Assembly: GCA_963969345.1 (NCBI GenBank)
Contig: OZ017767.1
Span: 7,158,739-7,222,738, forward strand
Origin: Turbatrix aceti
Lineage: Eukaryota > Nematoda > Chromadorea > Rhabditida > Panagrolaimidae
Direction of reading: 5' to 3'
DNA length: 64,000 nt
The position numbers and the translations under genes are program-made. Positions 35,872 through 48,702 of this stretch are shown piece after piece. How positions within the stretch are numbered: position 1 is the first letter of the stretch; every line of letters starts with the position of its first letter. The notes beneath the pieces were generated by a model, which was not told the DNA's origin, made no database searches, and worked only from the letters and a program-made list of their open reading frames with translations.

Positions 35872-38800
35872 ATCTCGTGTGTGGTGGATTGGCGACGCTG
35901 TCGCTCACGCGGCTTCTGGCTGCTTGCTTTTTTGCTCCTGGAGGAGGAGGAAGTGTATATTCGACGCTTCTGAAAGCCAAGCCTGGGTAGACTGACGCCA
36001 ATGAAGACAGGTAGTTGCTGCGAGTCAACGCCAAAGAATGAGCTCGCTTCTGTTTTCCACTCCAACAAACAACTTGTTAATTTCGCTTTTTTTGCCTTTA
36101 TTTTACGTGTATGCGCGAGTACGCTGCGTGCTCGTGCCTACAAAATATGTCAACACCTTGGGAAAGATATGTAGTGCATTTTTTGCAGGGGGGCTAGCAT
36201 GCACCTTAGCGGAAAGGTGACTAACGCACTTTTGTTAATGTCAATAAGCTTCTCGAGTCTGGACGGGATTACAAAAGTGCAGGGAGACTGGAATAGTTTG
36301 GGACCTGGCATGCTTGGGATCGGGAATGAAGATACAGACTGAGAATACATTCACGTATCTTCATTCCCGATTTGAAACATCGCGTAAATTTTTTTTGGGA
36401 GCATGACATGGCGACGTGCCATGTATGTAAATATTTATTTATTATGTACTGCAGATCCATGCATGACTCGGTGTAGACTTTGTAGCTTTCCAATTTTCCC
36501 GAAATAACAAATTGGACAGCTGTGAAGAAACTACGAGCAAGGGCCCGAAGAAGAGGTCCTTGCTCCTTCAGAAACGTTGAACAGTAGGCAATAACGCGAG
36601 ATACGAGCTACACAGACCAGGAGTGTGTTTACTTTTGCACAATGCCAGTCCAGTCAGTCTCGGCACAGAGAATTCTAAAGGGATTTTGTAAAAATCTCTT
36701 TGGGTAACACAGATGCAGGCAGATGATGACTGCAGTGCAAAAGGACACACGTTTAGTAATCCTGTGTAAACACGCGAAGCGCGTGATTAGTGCCACCGTT
36801 GGAGGGGGGGGGGATAGAAAATGGACACAGGTGGTCTTCGCCTTCTTAGTTAGTTTTCTGGCGCCGGACCGGAAGCCAGCTAAGTCTAGGATCTGTGAGC
36901 CACGAGCTCCGAGCTGTGATTCATGTCAGATGCCCTCTGGCACTGTGCACTCGCATCCGGAAAAGAACACCACTTTTTACGGATTTGGTAGTTTGTAGGC
37001 TCTGGGTGCATCCCACGTGGTTGATTTTTGGTCGAGAATGAGGACAACTTCAGTCGTGCCAACCAAGACAGGATTATGGGTGCAAAAATGGATCGTCGAA
37101 AGGGCGAAACTTTTAAGGAGAATAAAAAAACAAGAGATTACGTTCGCATTTAAAAAAAAAGAATAAGAACAGCTGAAAACAAGAAAACAACATTTGAAAA
37201 ATATGCCGAAATTGCAGAACAGCATATTTCTCAAGTGCTGTCTTTTACCCGGCCTCCGCGTATATTAATTATTTTTAACTCATTCTGCCATTCGCCATTC
37301 ATTTTGCGTCTCCGTCGTTGTTTAACGACAATCTCGGTCCAAAACGAATGAATGAATGAATTCATTAATTTGGCCTAGCCCACGTCAATCTGGCCTAGGT
37401 TTTGACGTGGGTTGAAGGCGATCAATCTTCAAAATGCTAGAACAAATACATATTTTCTGCCCTGGGCTTTGGTCGTATATAATTCTCGAAAAAAAATCCA
37501 ATGGCACATGGCTTGAAAGTTATCGTTAAAAAAGTCACGTGCCACCTGGTCTGCAGGCCGTTAACGCCGTTTACGGCAACTAACTAAGAAAAGGCAAACG
37601 AGACCCGAGAAAACAATAAAAAAAAGGCATCAGGGGATGTTGAATGGGGTAGCTGTGCGCGGTGGCTGATGAGGCTCGGTGTAATCTTTGGTAAATATTT
37701 TTGTAGGCGCCAATGAAATAGATAATCTGCATGGAAAATGAACAATAAAATAATAGTAAAGGTCGGCGTCATACAAGTGTACGTGTGGAGCCGTGGAAAC
37801 TGGCTGGCGACTGGGTGGCGGGGGCAATAACAACTACATAAACAGTCAGCGGACTCGAGCCGGAGGCCGGAGGAGGCGTCTGCGTCCGTGGCAACTTGTT
37901 TATCGTTAAAGATGACTAGGGCCCTCCGTGCCATTGGGGACCGTAATGAGGGGACAATGTCCACGGGAAACCCATCCTCTGTTCTCAGGGGAAGAATGAG
38001 TACGGCACGTATTTATGTACGTACGTTCGTCATTAGGACAAGGACACAAAATTCGGTGGCGCGGTGGTATGTATCTCGGTCCTAGGCTAGGCTAAAGACC
38101 GCGCTTATCTTTGCCGTCGTAGAGCGCGTACAACTGCTTGGCTTGGTCAGACTGCCGGCTAATTGGTTTACCGACGACCTGCTGCTGCTGCTGTTGCCAA
38201 AAAAAGCCGAGATAGGCGTGTCCGTGGCAATGACGAGGGATTATGACACTTTTGCGAAGAAAGAGTCCTAACTAAGAAGGGGACATTTTGCATGCAATCA
38301 CGTGTTTTTTCTGCATTTTCTACACTCGATTGCTTTTTTTTGGGAGGTTTTTGGACCGGGTAAGGCGCTAATTTTACGAAAATGTACAATGCTGTCTTCG
38401 GAGCACTAATCAACGAAGGCTTAGTTAGGGTATCGTAATTTTCAAAACTGCCTCGGAAGCGTTCGAAGACCAAGTTTTGGTGCAGAACCGTTGCCAAGTG
38501 CCAAGAAATTTTGACATGAGTGAGGAACTCAATTATAGCTTTACAACGACTTCTGCTTACAACATAAATACATTAGTGTAGGTGAACTTGTTAACTAAGC
38601 ATTCAGCCGGGCTCAAAAAACAAAGAACACAAAGTGCTGCAGCTAAGCTTTCTACCCGGGGGCGAGTGTGTGTTTTCCGAACTCGAAGTCCGTTCTCGTT
38701 CTCGTTCGTTGTTGTTGACATCCTCGACGGCTTTGTCCCCCTCCGGCTTCGACTTCACCGGTGTACACGCGTGCAACAAGGATTTTTTGTTTTTTACTTT

Positions 38801-39051
38801 TATCTTCTTCTCACCAACGATAACTTTCTTCCACACACAAAAAAAAAGTATAGATATACAAACTATCAATGCTGCACAACAAAACATGCATGCACGAGGT
38901 CGGTCTCTTTCTCAAGACGACCGCTACAAAACTGGTACCAAATATGAAACTCGATTGCAACTCGACAAAAAAAAACAGGTGAAAGTACGTATATGAAACT
39001 CGGAAGATGATGGATGAATAAACGAATGTGAATAGCCCGGAAGAATTTTTT
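35872..39051. other. Interval without supported genes
   Basis: About 3.2 kb between the tetraspanin start and the kinase 3' end. It contains a strong hairpin at 36319-36371, an inverted repeat at 37379-37411 (cccacgtcaa and ttgacgtggg, both near tggcctag) and a run of G at 36806-36813. Open frames lack splice partners. Confidence 0.5.
36319..36371. ncRNA. Candidate structured RNA: 17-bp perfect hairpin
   Basis: atcgggaatgaagatac (36319-36335) and its exact reverse complement (36355-36371) flank a 19-base loop. Two G-U pairs and, after a mismatch, two A-T pairs can extend the stem outward to about 22 positions, the size of a short microRNA precursor. Expression is unknown; it could equally be a fold-back remnant. 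Confidence 0.3.
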
Positions 39052-42000
39052 TTAGACGTTCCGACTGTGGACATACTTGGGGATATGTGGTATCCGGTGG
39101 CTTACGTCGTCCGTTACTGTTACTGTATTAGTGTGACCGTTGGAAGTTGTGGTAGTAGCTGATGCAGAAGCATTGTTATTATGCTGCTGTCCAGCAATAT
39201 AAAGATACCTGGATTCCCGTGGTATCGTACCTTGTGAATTGTGATGCCGATGGTGATGGTGAGGAATTGGGAGGGAATCAGGTCGGAGTATTGGTGCCCT
39301 CGTTGTCGGCATATCATTCGCGCTGCTGCTGTTGCTATTCGGGCTGCTGCCACCATTCTGCGTAAAAATCGCCGATGTTGGCTGCTGGTGTCCCGGACTT
39401 AGAACGTGTATATCCAGCGTTGAAACAGACGACATCATCGACGATCGCCCAAGCGAAGAAGGTGAAATCCTATCAGCAGGCTTTTCAACAGGTGTATCCA
39501 GGTTAAAAGTCGATGTTCTCGCTTCTGTTAGGGATCTCGGTGGCAAAGGTGGCGGATCACCGGAGGAAAGCGCAGAATCCGTGCTGAATCTGCCGGGATG
39601 CTTTCGCTTGACGAGAGCGGGTGCTGTACCCGAGCCAAGGGTTAGATAATGGTTGGCATCGTCTTCCGGTGCCGAAGTCGACAACTCCGGTTTTTCGAGC
39701 GCATCATGACTCCTATTACGGAAATACGACGGATTCGCGACGATATTCAGCTTTCCAACCCTCTGAAACACGGCGTCGACGGTCTGACTCGTTTCACTTG
39801 ACTTTGATTTGGCATGCGAAATCACAGGTGCGACCGAAGTCGGCAGACCGGTGTTGTTGTCCACCTGACTCGTTCCCGGGCTGTTGTTGGACGACGATAA
39901 GGCCAGGTAGACATCCCCCATCGATCCCGCTCTGCTCCGGGCCGCCTTCGACGACGGCACGATCACCGCCGCGTTCAGGGAATACGTCGATGGCGAAGCT
40001 GATCCACTGCGTGAAGACGCCGTAATTCGCCCGGGCGTTGTTGGTGTTTCAAGGCTTGTGACGCTTTCCACAGTCGATTGATGCCTGACAGGATTTGTTC
40101 GTCGCCGGCGATTTTTGATAGTTTGGTCATGATATTTGACGTAATTCGGACGAATGCCAACATTTGCCAGGGTCACGGTTTTGTGATGCGTTGAGAGGCT
40201 GAGAATATTGAGGTCAAAGTCTCCGATGTCGCCCCCCGAAGAAGAAACCAACTGAGAAGCGTTGTAGTATTTCAGAGTTTTGGGGTTGTAGGTGACCCTG
40301 CTGGGCTCAGGTTTAGCCATTAGCTGTTTGATGTTCGATATGATGCCTCCAGATTTTTTATGATGATGCCCTCCGGATGACTGTTTGTCACTGACGACCG
40401 TGCTGCCACCATCAACGATTGAAATGTAAAACTTGCTTTGCGAAGAAATAGACGGCGATCTGGATGACGAATCCTTCAGCGACCCATTTGACGTCGAAGC
40501 TTTGTGGGTGTTTTCTAAAAAAAAACCAAAAAAGTGCCAGTGTAAAAAAAAGTGGCAATAAAGCGGACAACAGTAAACACAACAATTTTACAATTTTTAC
40601 ATACCGACGTAATCGTCTGCAACTTCCACGACGGGTTCAGGAGAAACTGAATCGTCGATCGCGGAAAATGTCGTCGTTTTAGAAACTCCGGGCGGTGGAG
40701 AAATGATCGCGGGACGATCTTCGACGGTGACGTTTCCGAGATTTGTAATAGCAGGTCTCGAGTAGACAGGAGCGTGGTGATCTTGTCTACGGATGGCTTT
40801 TCGTCGCTGAAGGTCAGAAGGCGACTTCACAGCCGGTTGCATCGGTTCACGTTTTTGGTGTTCGCCTGAAAAAAACCACACAACCACTAACACACCAAAA
40901 AAAACGACCACAAAAAATAACAACCACAAAAAAGTCTTCAAAAAAACCAACAAAAAAAGGAAAACTCACTGTCATGGATGGCAAAACACTCATTTTCATT
41001 TGTAACGTTGACAAGATGCCGAAAACCGCTCGGAAGACCAATTTCATTCTTACTGATCTTGTGCCGCATCGGAGCCCGGACCTGGCCCATTTTAATGTCT
41101 CCCTTTGGCATGAGGAGTTCCGCGAGCTTCTGCTTGACTTCTTCGCGATCGTTGATGACAATGTACTCCGGATCATCGGGTTCAAAATTTCTCAGCATCT
41201 CCCGAATCGTATTCATCGACGGTCTCTGGTCGACGTCGAACGTCCAGCACTGCTTCATGACATTTTGCAGGTCACGCGGACACTCACGGGGTATTTCGAG
41301 GTGGATGTTGTCTCTGCTGATGTTTAGCATGATGTGCAGCGGGTTATAGCCCTTGTCGTAGTACTCCTGGTAGGGTGTACGCTTCGTTAGCATCTCCCAG
41401 ATTACGACACCGAAACTCCAGACGTCGGCTTTGTACGTGGATTCGCCTTTGAAGATTTCGGGGGAAATGTAGGGAGCGGAGCCGCTGACGTCTTTTCTGA
41501 AAAAAAATAAAAATTTGGCCAAAACAGAGGTCAAAATTGGGTTAATAATTTTTTTAACAAAAAAATTGATAGTTCAAAAACTAATTTTCGCGCTAAGAGT
41601 ACTAAAAAAATAATTTTGCCTAAAAAATAATTTACCCAAAAATCAGTTTTTTCGACAAAAAAATCTAAAAATTGCATATAACAAATTTTTTTGAAAAAAA
41701 AATAAAATTTTCTCTCTGCAAATATCTGAAAATCGTTTTCACGTTCGAAACCTAAAACAATGTCGAAAAATATTTTTCAATATTATCGTTCCAAATATAA
41801 TTTTCGTGTCAAAAGTACACCAAAACAATTTGCGTGAACGTGCCTAAAAACAAATTTTATTGTTCGAAATACAATTTTTGTGTTGAAAATTTCTAAAAAT
41901 CATTTCGTCCAAATTTTCAATTTCGAACCTAAAATTGCCTAAAAATCACATAAAAATTGCTGGAAATTTATTTTTCGTGCTAAGAGTACTCAAAAATCGT

Positions 42001-43308
42001 TTTTGCACTTTTAACGTTTTTTTGTACTTTTTTCGGCCTTTTACTCCCATTTTAGGCCCATCCTACGGCGTAAAAAACTCACGTGATGGCATGAGAATCG
42101 GACAACTTTGCCAATCCAAAATCAGTGATCTTGAGCGTCAATCTCGACAACCTCTGCTTTCCGCACGTCGAACAGAGCGGAGAATCCTGATGCTGTGTAG
42201 AAAAGCAGGTACACGGAATCTCCTTGATCAGGATATTGCTTGGCTTGATGTCATGGTGGCACATCGGTACCACCCGATTATGCATGTGGCAGAGAGCGTC
42301 GGCGACCTGCATCGCGTATTTCATAATAATCCGTAGAGGAGGATTAAAATTATGGTGTTTGATGAGATTGACGAGTTGTCCGCCTTCGCAGTACTCCAAA
42401 ACAATGAGTGCCGGATCGAGACAGATTGCAAAGACCTTGATGATGTTTTTATGGTCCATAGCATTGATGCACTCAGCCTCGTGTTTTGCCATATCCTGAG
42501 CGTCTGTGTTTCGAAAAGCCTTGATAGCGTATTTCTTTTTCTTGAACAATGCGACCGAAACCTTGGAATACGTTCCCTCGCCGAGGTACTGTCCAATCGG
42601 GCTGATTTCCTTTTCCTTGATAAAAGGCGGCAGACGACCGATGGGACGAAGAAATTCACGGGGCGCGAGGCCACGTTTTCCATCGATGTCGACGATCACG
42701 TACTTTTCCTCATTTCTGGGCTGATTGTTGACGACGACAACTTTTGAACCTCGCTGGAACGACACTTCGTCGTGGTTGGTGGCGTTGAAGTCGAAACAAG
42801 CGGTCGCCCGGATCGGACCGGTGTCGTCCACGGATGTGGAGCGATCCCGCCGACGGACGACAACCGTGGATGCATCCAGGTGGGGCTGAGGCGATTTGCG
42901 CCATTCTACGTGATTCGGAGACACGCTGGACGTTGATCGGGACGAGGACGGAGATCGTGCTGGAAAAAAAGGAAAAAAAAGGTGTGTAAGGTACGGTATT
43001 GATAAGAACGGCGTGTGACAGCGCTAATCAACCCCCGGAATGTGATGAGCGACAAATTATTGGTTCCTCGAATGATTCGACAAACAGAGAGAAAAAAATA
43101 AGGAGCTCACAATTGGCAAAAATTGAAGGAAAAAAAATGTAAACAAGCTCAGAATTGACAAATTTTGGAAAAACTCACTGGAAAGTGTGAAGTAGTCATC
43201 GTTGACGACAAGCATGTTGTCGTTGGCAGATGAACTGCTGCTACTGTTGATCATCTGTCCTCCCTGGACATCGCTGAGTGCAGGTGCAGCGACGACGTTG
43301 GTTGACAT
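39052..43308 (-). CDS. mlk-1: Mixed-lineage kinase (SH3-kinase-CRIB), 1085 residues
   Basis: Five exons, 43308-43179, 42959-42083, 41496-40970, 40865-40605 and 40514-39052, join in frame. After a Ser-rich leader comes an SH3 domain (about residues 92-148, ATACFDFNATNHDEVSF), a kinase domain (LGEGTYSKVSV, YAIKAF, KITDFGLAKL, SPEIF, DVWSFGVVIWEM) and a CRIB-like motif (IGLPSGFRHLVNV). This order is that of MLK-type MAP3Ks, which activate JNK/p38 pathways under Rac/Cdc42. Odd points: HRD is replaced by HHD in the catalytic loop; a Cys-rich insert (CTCFSTQ..CSTCGK) sits before DFG; and only about 40 residues separate kinase and CRIB, so the usual leucine zippers seem absent. The long Ser/Pro tail contains PPPLPPR, a possible SH3 ligand, and His/Asn/Thr tracts. 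Confidence 0.85.
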
Positions 43309-44194
43309 GAAGAAGCAAGATAGTGATGATGCCCGGACCGACGAGCATGCATCGATTAAACCACCGAAAAGGTGGCGCTTTTTTTACTCACCTGCAAAAA
43401 TTACTCAATAATTCGTGGAAAAAAGACAACATAAAACATAATCGTGCCAAAAAATCCGACGGGAAGACAATTTATAATAAAAACGACCAATCGATAGGAT
43501 GGGAAAAAAATGGATGGATGCATCCATCATCGCTCTTGTCGGCGCGGCGCGAGTGCGGGAAGTGGCCTTAAGAGGCCACAGGCAGCTGGATGAACATAAA
43601 CAACAAAAGTGAAGCACACGAATATGACGCGTAAACTCCCAACCCGGCCGGGAGCAAACCACAACCACTGGATGCTAGCTAATGAGTGGTGTGGTGCAAC
43701 AAAAATCACATGAGAAAGAAAAAAGTGTTATAAAAAAGCAAAAGGCGAGAGTGCACTCTCCCGTCAATCCCCGCAACCGGCCGCCGCTCGACGGGAAAAG
43801 TCACTGATAACCAAAGCTGACAAAAAAACAATCCCCCGGCTCTTCCATGTACGTCCAAAACTATATACATATCAACACTGTGACGACAGCCGTGTCGAGA
43901 GAGAACAAACATAACATTATACGTTCAAAAAACGTGAGAAGAACGAACGAAACGTTGTCTGTCTCACGGCGACGGAATCGACGTGATTTTTTCTAGGCGT
44001 TTCAACGACTGCGGTCAGCATCGCACGTTGCAGGCCACTTGAAAGACAGATCCCATAACGAAATTAAAAAAAGCGCTAAAAGACAGACGCGGAAAAAAAA
44101 GCAAACGACCGCGGCAAGTCTTCTGTTTGCCTGTTTTTGACGTACGTCAACTGTTTTGTTTTGAATTTGTTAATACGGTTCCTGAGGCAAATCA
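43309..44194. other. Divergent intergenic region, no gene seen
   Basis: Lies between the divergently transcribed kinase and RanGAP genes, so it probably holds both promoters. No TATA-like element or other site could be assigned with confidence. Confidence 0.45.
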
Positions 44195-47100
44195 ATGGCA
44201 TTCAACGGCTCGACAGACGTGAGTTTCCTCAGCTCAAACAAGCTGTCGTTCAAGGGAAAAGGCGAGAAGTGGAATTCGGCAGCCGACACCGCAGCCTACG
44301 CCAAGCAGATCGAAGAAGCCGACAACCTGGTTGTCCTCGAACTCAGTGGCAACTCTCTGGGCATCGATGGCAGTAAGCCGATCGCGGAGGCACTCAAGAA
44401 GCATCCGGAGATCAAGCAGGCGCTATGGAGCGACCTGTTCACCGGTCGCTTAAACTCTGAGATTCCCATCGTTCTGGTGAGTTTGTAAAACATATTTATG
44501 AGGATCAAAAAAATGTTATGAAATCATGTTGTTTGCTAATGAGCTGGTCTTAGCAGTTCATAACGAAACAATTAGTATGTCTCGTAAAATAGTTCGTATT
44601 TCGAAATTTTTATATATTGTGAGATTTTCAGAAAACGCTCACTGATTCGCTGGTTTTTGCAAAAGCCAGGCTGACTGTTCTGAACTTGGCAGACAATGCC
44701 ATTGGGCCTCAGGCTATTGGAGGGCTCCAGGATTTCCTCACCGGTGAAGGCTCTTTTGGGTTACGGGAACTCAACCTCAACAACTGCGGTTTGGGCTATG
44801 CTGGCGAGGTGAGCTATTTTTTTTGGTATTATATTCCAAAAATTTTTTTCCCGATTTTTATCAAAAAAATGAATTTTTTGATTTTTTCCCTAAAAAATCC
44901 GAAACTTTCCATTATTTTAGTTTTTATTCGGAAAAATTTTATTTTCTTGAATTTTTTTACCAAAAACTTCATTTTTTTGATTTGTTTCTCAAAAATTCTA
45001 TTTTTGCGCCAAAAAAAAATAATTTGAAGTTTTTTACCCCAAAAAAAATTCAGTTTCTTTGACTCCATTTTTTGAGGTAAAAAATGGAAAAAAATCAAGT
45101 TTCTTGATTTTTGTCCAAAAAAAAACATTTTTTTGATTTTTACTCTAATAATTTCATTTCCCCAATTTTTCATCCAAAACTTTCCATTATTTTTGTTTTT
45201 ATCCCCAAAATTTTATTTTCTTGAATTTTGTCCCAAAATTTATTTTTTCTTGAGTTTTATTCCAAAAACCACATTTTTTGGGTTTCAGATCGTTGCCAAC
45301 TGTCTCATCCAGTGCCACAGAAATGCCCTGTGCACCGGGACGCTTGTTGAGCTGAAAACATTCATTGCCGGTCGTAACAGGCTCGAAAACCGCGGTGCAT
45401 TCGCCCTGTCAAAGGCATTCAAGGTTTTCCGATCCCTGGTTGAAGTTCGCATGCCGCAGAATGGGATACGTCCAGAAGGCATTGCAGCACTGGCCGAGGG
45501 ATTGGCGCCCTGTGCCAACCTGCAGGTGCTGGACCTCAACGACAATACTTTTTCCCGGCATGGCGCTGTCGCGATGGCCAAGATGCTCTCCAAGAAGTCT
45601 AAATTACGATTCCTGGATTTTGGAGACTGTCTGTGTCGGAGGTACGGTAGCTTGGATATCGTTACTGCTCTTACGAATGCGGCGTCGCCGATTGAGGTTT
45701 GTTTTGGGGTTTTTGAAAGAATTTGGGGTTCATTGGATGTTTTTTTAACTAAATTTGGGGTAAATGGAAGTTTTTCGCATTATTATAAGATTTTTGAATT
45801 GAATTCAGACTGACTGAACGGTTTTGACATTTTTTTTGGGTTTTAACCGATTTTGGGATTGATTGGAAGTTTTTGACAATGCTTTAGATTTTTTGATCGA
45901 TTTTGGGATGATTGGATGTTTTTGACGGTTTTCGGGTTTTTTTTAACAAAATTTGGGGTACATGGAAGCATTTTGCGTTGTTTTTGATTTTTGAACTGAT
46001 TTTGGACTAACTAGATGTTTTTTGGGGGTTTTATGACTGATTTTGGGATTGATTGGACGTTTTTGACCTTTTTTGGAGTTTTTGAACCGATTTTGGGGAG
46101 GGGAACCAGTTTTTTTAGGTTTTTTTTAAATTTGAGGCCGATCTGACATTGTTTTGGATTTTTTTGAACTGAAATTGAGCTGATTGGATTTTTTTTGATA
46201 CTGTTTTGGATTTTTTACCGATTTTCGGCTGACTGAACGTTTTTGACATTTTTTGGAGTTTTTGAACCGATTTGGGAGCTAATTGCAAGTTTTTTACAGA
46301 CTTTGAATCTGACGGGCAACGAAATCGACGGACCAACGGTTGATCGCATCATCGAGCTGTCCTACCTCCTAAAAAGTCTCAAAACGCTGATTTTATTCAA
46401 CAACACGATCGGCGACAACTTTGAGGAAATTTCCAATCGGTACTCTTCCGTGACCTACGTCAATTTGGGTACCGAGAGCGAAGATGAGGGCTCCAGGACT
46501 TCCGACACGGAAGATGAGCTGGACGTGTCTTCCGCGACGGAGGAAGAGTCCAAGGAAGAAGAAGCGCTCATGGCAGCCTTCGGAGACGTCAAAATCTGCG
46601 CTCCGGAGCCGCCTGCTCCGACGGGGGTGCCCCAACTCGTCTCTTTCAAAAGCCAAGGCCGGAAACTCAATAACGCAGCCGATACCCAGGATATTGCCAT
46701 TGCAATTCACCAATGCACAAATCTGGAAGCCTTGGAGCTGAGCGGAAACTCGCTGGGCATCGAAGGCAGTCAACCGATCGCAGACGCCCTCAAAAGACAT
46801 CCGGAAATTCAGAGAGCGCTCTGGAGCGATTTATTCACTGGAAGACTGAATTCTGAGATTCCGAGCATTTTGGTGGGTTTTTTTGGGGGAAAATATGCGT
46901 TTTTGGGGTTTTATATTGGAGGATTTTCAGAAAACGCTTACTGATTCTCTGGTCTTTGCAAAAGCCAGGCTGACTGTTCTGAACTTGGCAGACAATGCCA
47001 TTGGGCCTCAGGCTATTGGAGGGCTCCAGGATTTCCTCACCGGTGAAGGCTCTTTTGGGTTACGCGAACTCAACCTCAACAACTGCGGTTTGGGCTATGC

Positions 47101-48261
47101 TGGCGAGGTGAGCTATTTTTATGTTTTTAATCCAAAAAAATTTATTTAGTTTTTCTTTACAAAAAAAAATTTTTTTTCTGTTTTTTTTACCCTAAAACTT
47201 TTTTTTGCTTTTCATTCCCAAAAAAATATTATTTTTTTAATTTTTATCCCAAGAATTTTTTTTCTTGATTTGTATCTAAAAATTTCATTTTTTGATTTGT
47301 ACTTCAAAAATTTCTTTTTTGCGCCAAAAAATTTATTTAAATTTTTAGTTTCTTGTTTTTTGTCCCTTGATTTTTACCCAAAATTTTTTTCAGTTTTTTA
47401 CCCCAAAACTTTTTTTGTGCTAAAAAATTCCATTTTTATGCCAAAAAAAAAATAATTTCATGTTTTTTACCCCAAAAAAATTCAGTTTCTCGTTTTTTGT
47501 CCCAAAAAATTCGTATTCTCGATTTTTACCTTAAAAACTCCATTTTTCGATTTCAGATCGTCGCGAACTGCCTAATCGCCTGTCACGAGAAAGCCCAGTC
47601 CTTGGGCACGTCTGCCCAACTCAGCACATTCATCGCCGGCCGAAATCGACTCGAGAATCGCGGCGCTTTCGCCCTGGCCAAGGCATTCAGCGTCTACAAG
47701 ACCCTCGTCGAAGTCAGGATGCCCCAGAACGGAATTCGGCGCGAAGGCATCGCAGCTCTCGCCGAGGGACTCGAATCGTGCTCTGACCTCGAGGTTCTCG
47801 ATTTGAATGACAACACCTTTTCCCGGCAAGGCGCCGCCGCGATGGGAAACATGCTCGTTGAAAAGTCCAAATTACGATACCTCGATTTTGGCGACTGTCT
47901 CTGCCGTAGATACGGTAGCATGTGCGTGGTGACGGCTCTGGTTTCTGCTAAATCCCCTGTCGAGGTTTGTTTAACGCATTTTTACTTAAAAATCGGTTTT
48001 ATATGTTTTTTGTGTTTTTTTTTTTAGTTTTTGAATCTCAACGGCAACGAAATCGACGGACCGACAGTTGACAAGATCATTGACCTATCCAAGTCGCTGC
48101 GAGGGCTGAAGAATCTGTCACTGCTCAACAACACGATCGGCGACGGCTTTGACGAAGTTGCAGAGAGGTATTCTGGGCTGTCGTTTGTCAATTTGGGCAC
48201 CGAGAGCGACGATGAAGGTTCTCGGACGTCTGACACGGAGGATGACGAGCCTGAGGATTAA
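44195..48261 (+). CDS. ran-2: Tandem-duplicated Ran GTPase-activating protein (double RanGAP), 752 residues
   Basis: Seven exons join in phase 0: 44195-44476, 44632-44808, 45289-45696, 46300-46872, 46931-47107, 47557-47964, 48028-48261. RanGAP stimulates GTP hydrolysis by Ran on the cytoplasmic side of nuclear pores. Residues 1-350 and about 388-752 are each a full RanGAP leucine-rich repeat domain: LSFKGKGEKWNSAADT / VSFKSQGRKLNNAADT, WSDLFTGRLNSEIP in both, AGRNRLENRGAFAL in both, MPQNGIR, LDLNDNTFSR and LNGNEIDG/LTGNEIDG. Each ends in an acidic tail (ESEDEGSRTSDTED and ESDDEGSRTSDTED). Exon 4 fuses the last exon of copy 1 with the first exon of copy 2. The C-terminal SUMO-target domain of vertebrate RanGAP1 is missing from both. 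Confidence 0.9.
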
Positions 48262-48690
48262 AAAATCCAATGGCGAGATTTTTTTCCTGTTTTTTATCAG
48301 GTGAACAACGCAATCGCGATTTCATCAATTCTACACCGTCAAAAATCAACTAAAACGTGTCAATTTTGTTTTCATCTGTCGTCGACTTTTTTTGGACATT
48401 TTTAGCCGAATTGGCGACTTTTTTGTTATTGTTTTCCTTGTTTTTTTTTGAAATGAACGTGGATTATCCAATTTTTTTGTTTTCCAATTCGAGGAAACAA
48501 AATTTCGCACTATTTTTCATTAAAAAAAAGTTTTTCATTTTTTTTAATTTGAAAAAAAATTGCGTTTGTTCGAATTTTCCAACGAACAAAATTTATTTTT
48601 AAAAAAATTGCTCGTTTGAACGAATTCACGAACAAAAAAATCGACTGTTCGACCCCATCCCCGATGCGTATCAATCCAAGAAACCCAACA

Positions 48691-48702
48691 ATTTATTTTT
48701 AT
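48691..48702 (-). terminator. Polyadenylation signals of the NTPDase gene
   Basis: Two AATAAA-type hexamers (aataaaaataaat on the minus strand) begin in or directly after the stop codon region, a very short 3' UTR as is common in compact nematode genes. Confidence 0.65.

Noticed and set aside
37584..37964. Minus-strand frame of 126 codons
   Set aside because: Irregular composition, no signal for splicing or homology; treated as chance.
43057..43178. Extension of the first kinase exon past its donor
   Set aside because: The frame continues into hydrophobic sequence that is T-rich intron; the donor at 43178 joins cleanly to the next exon.
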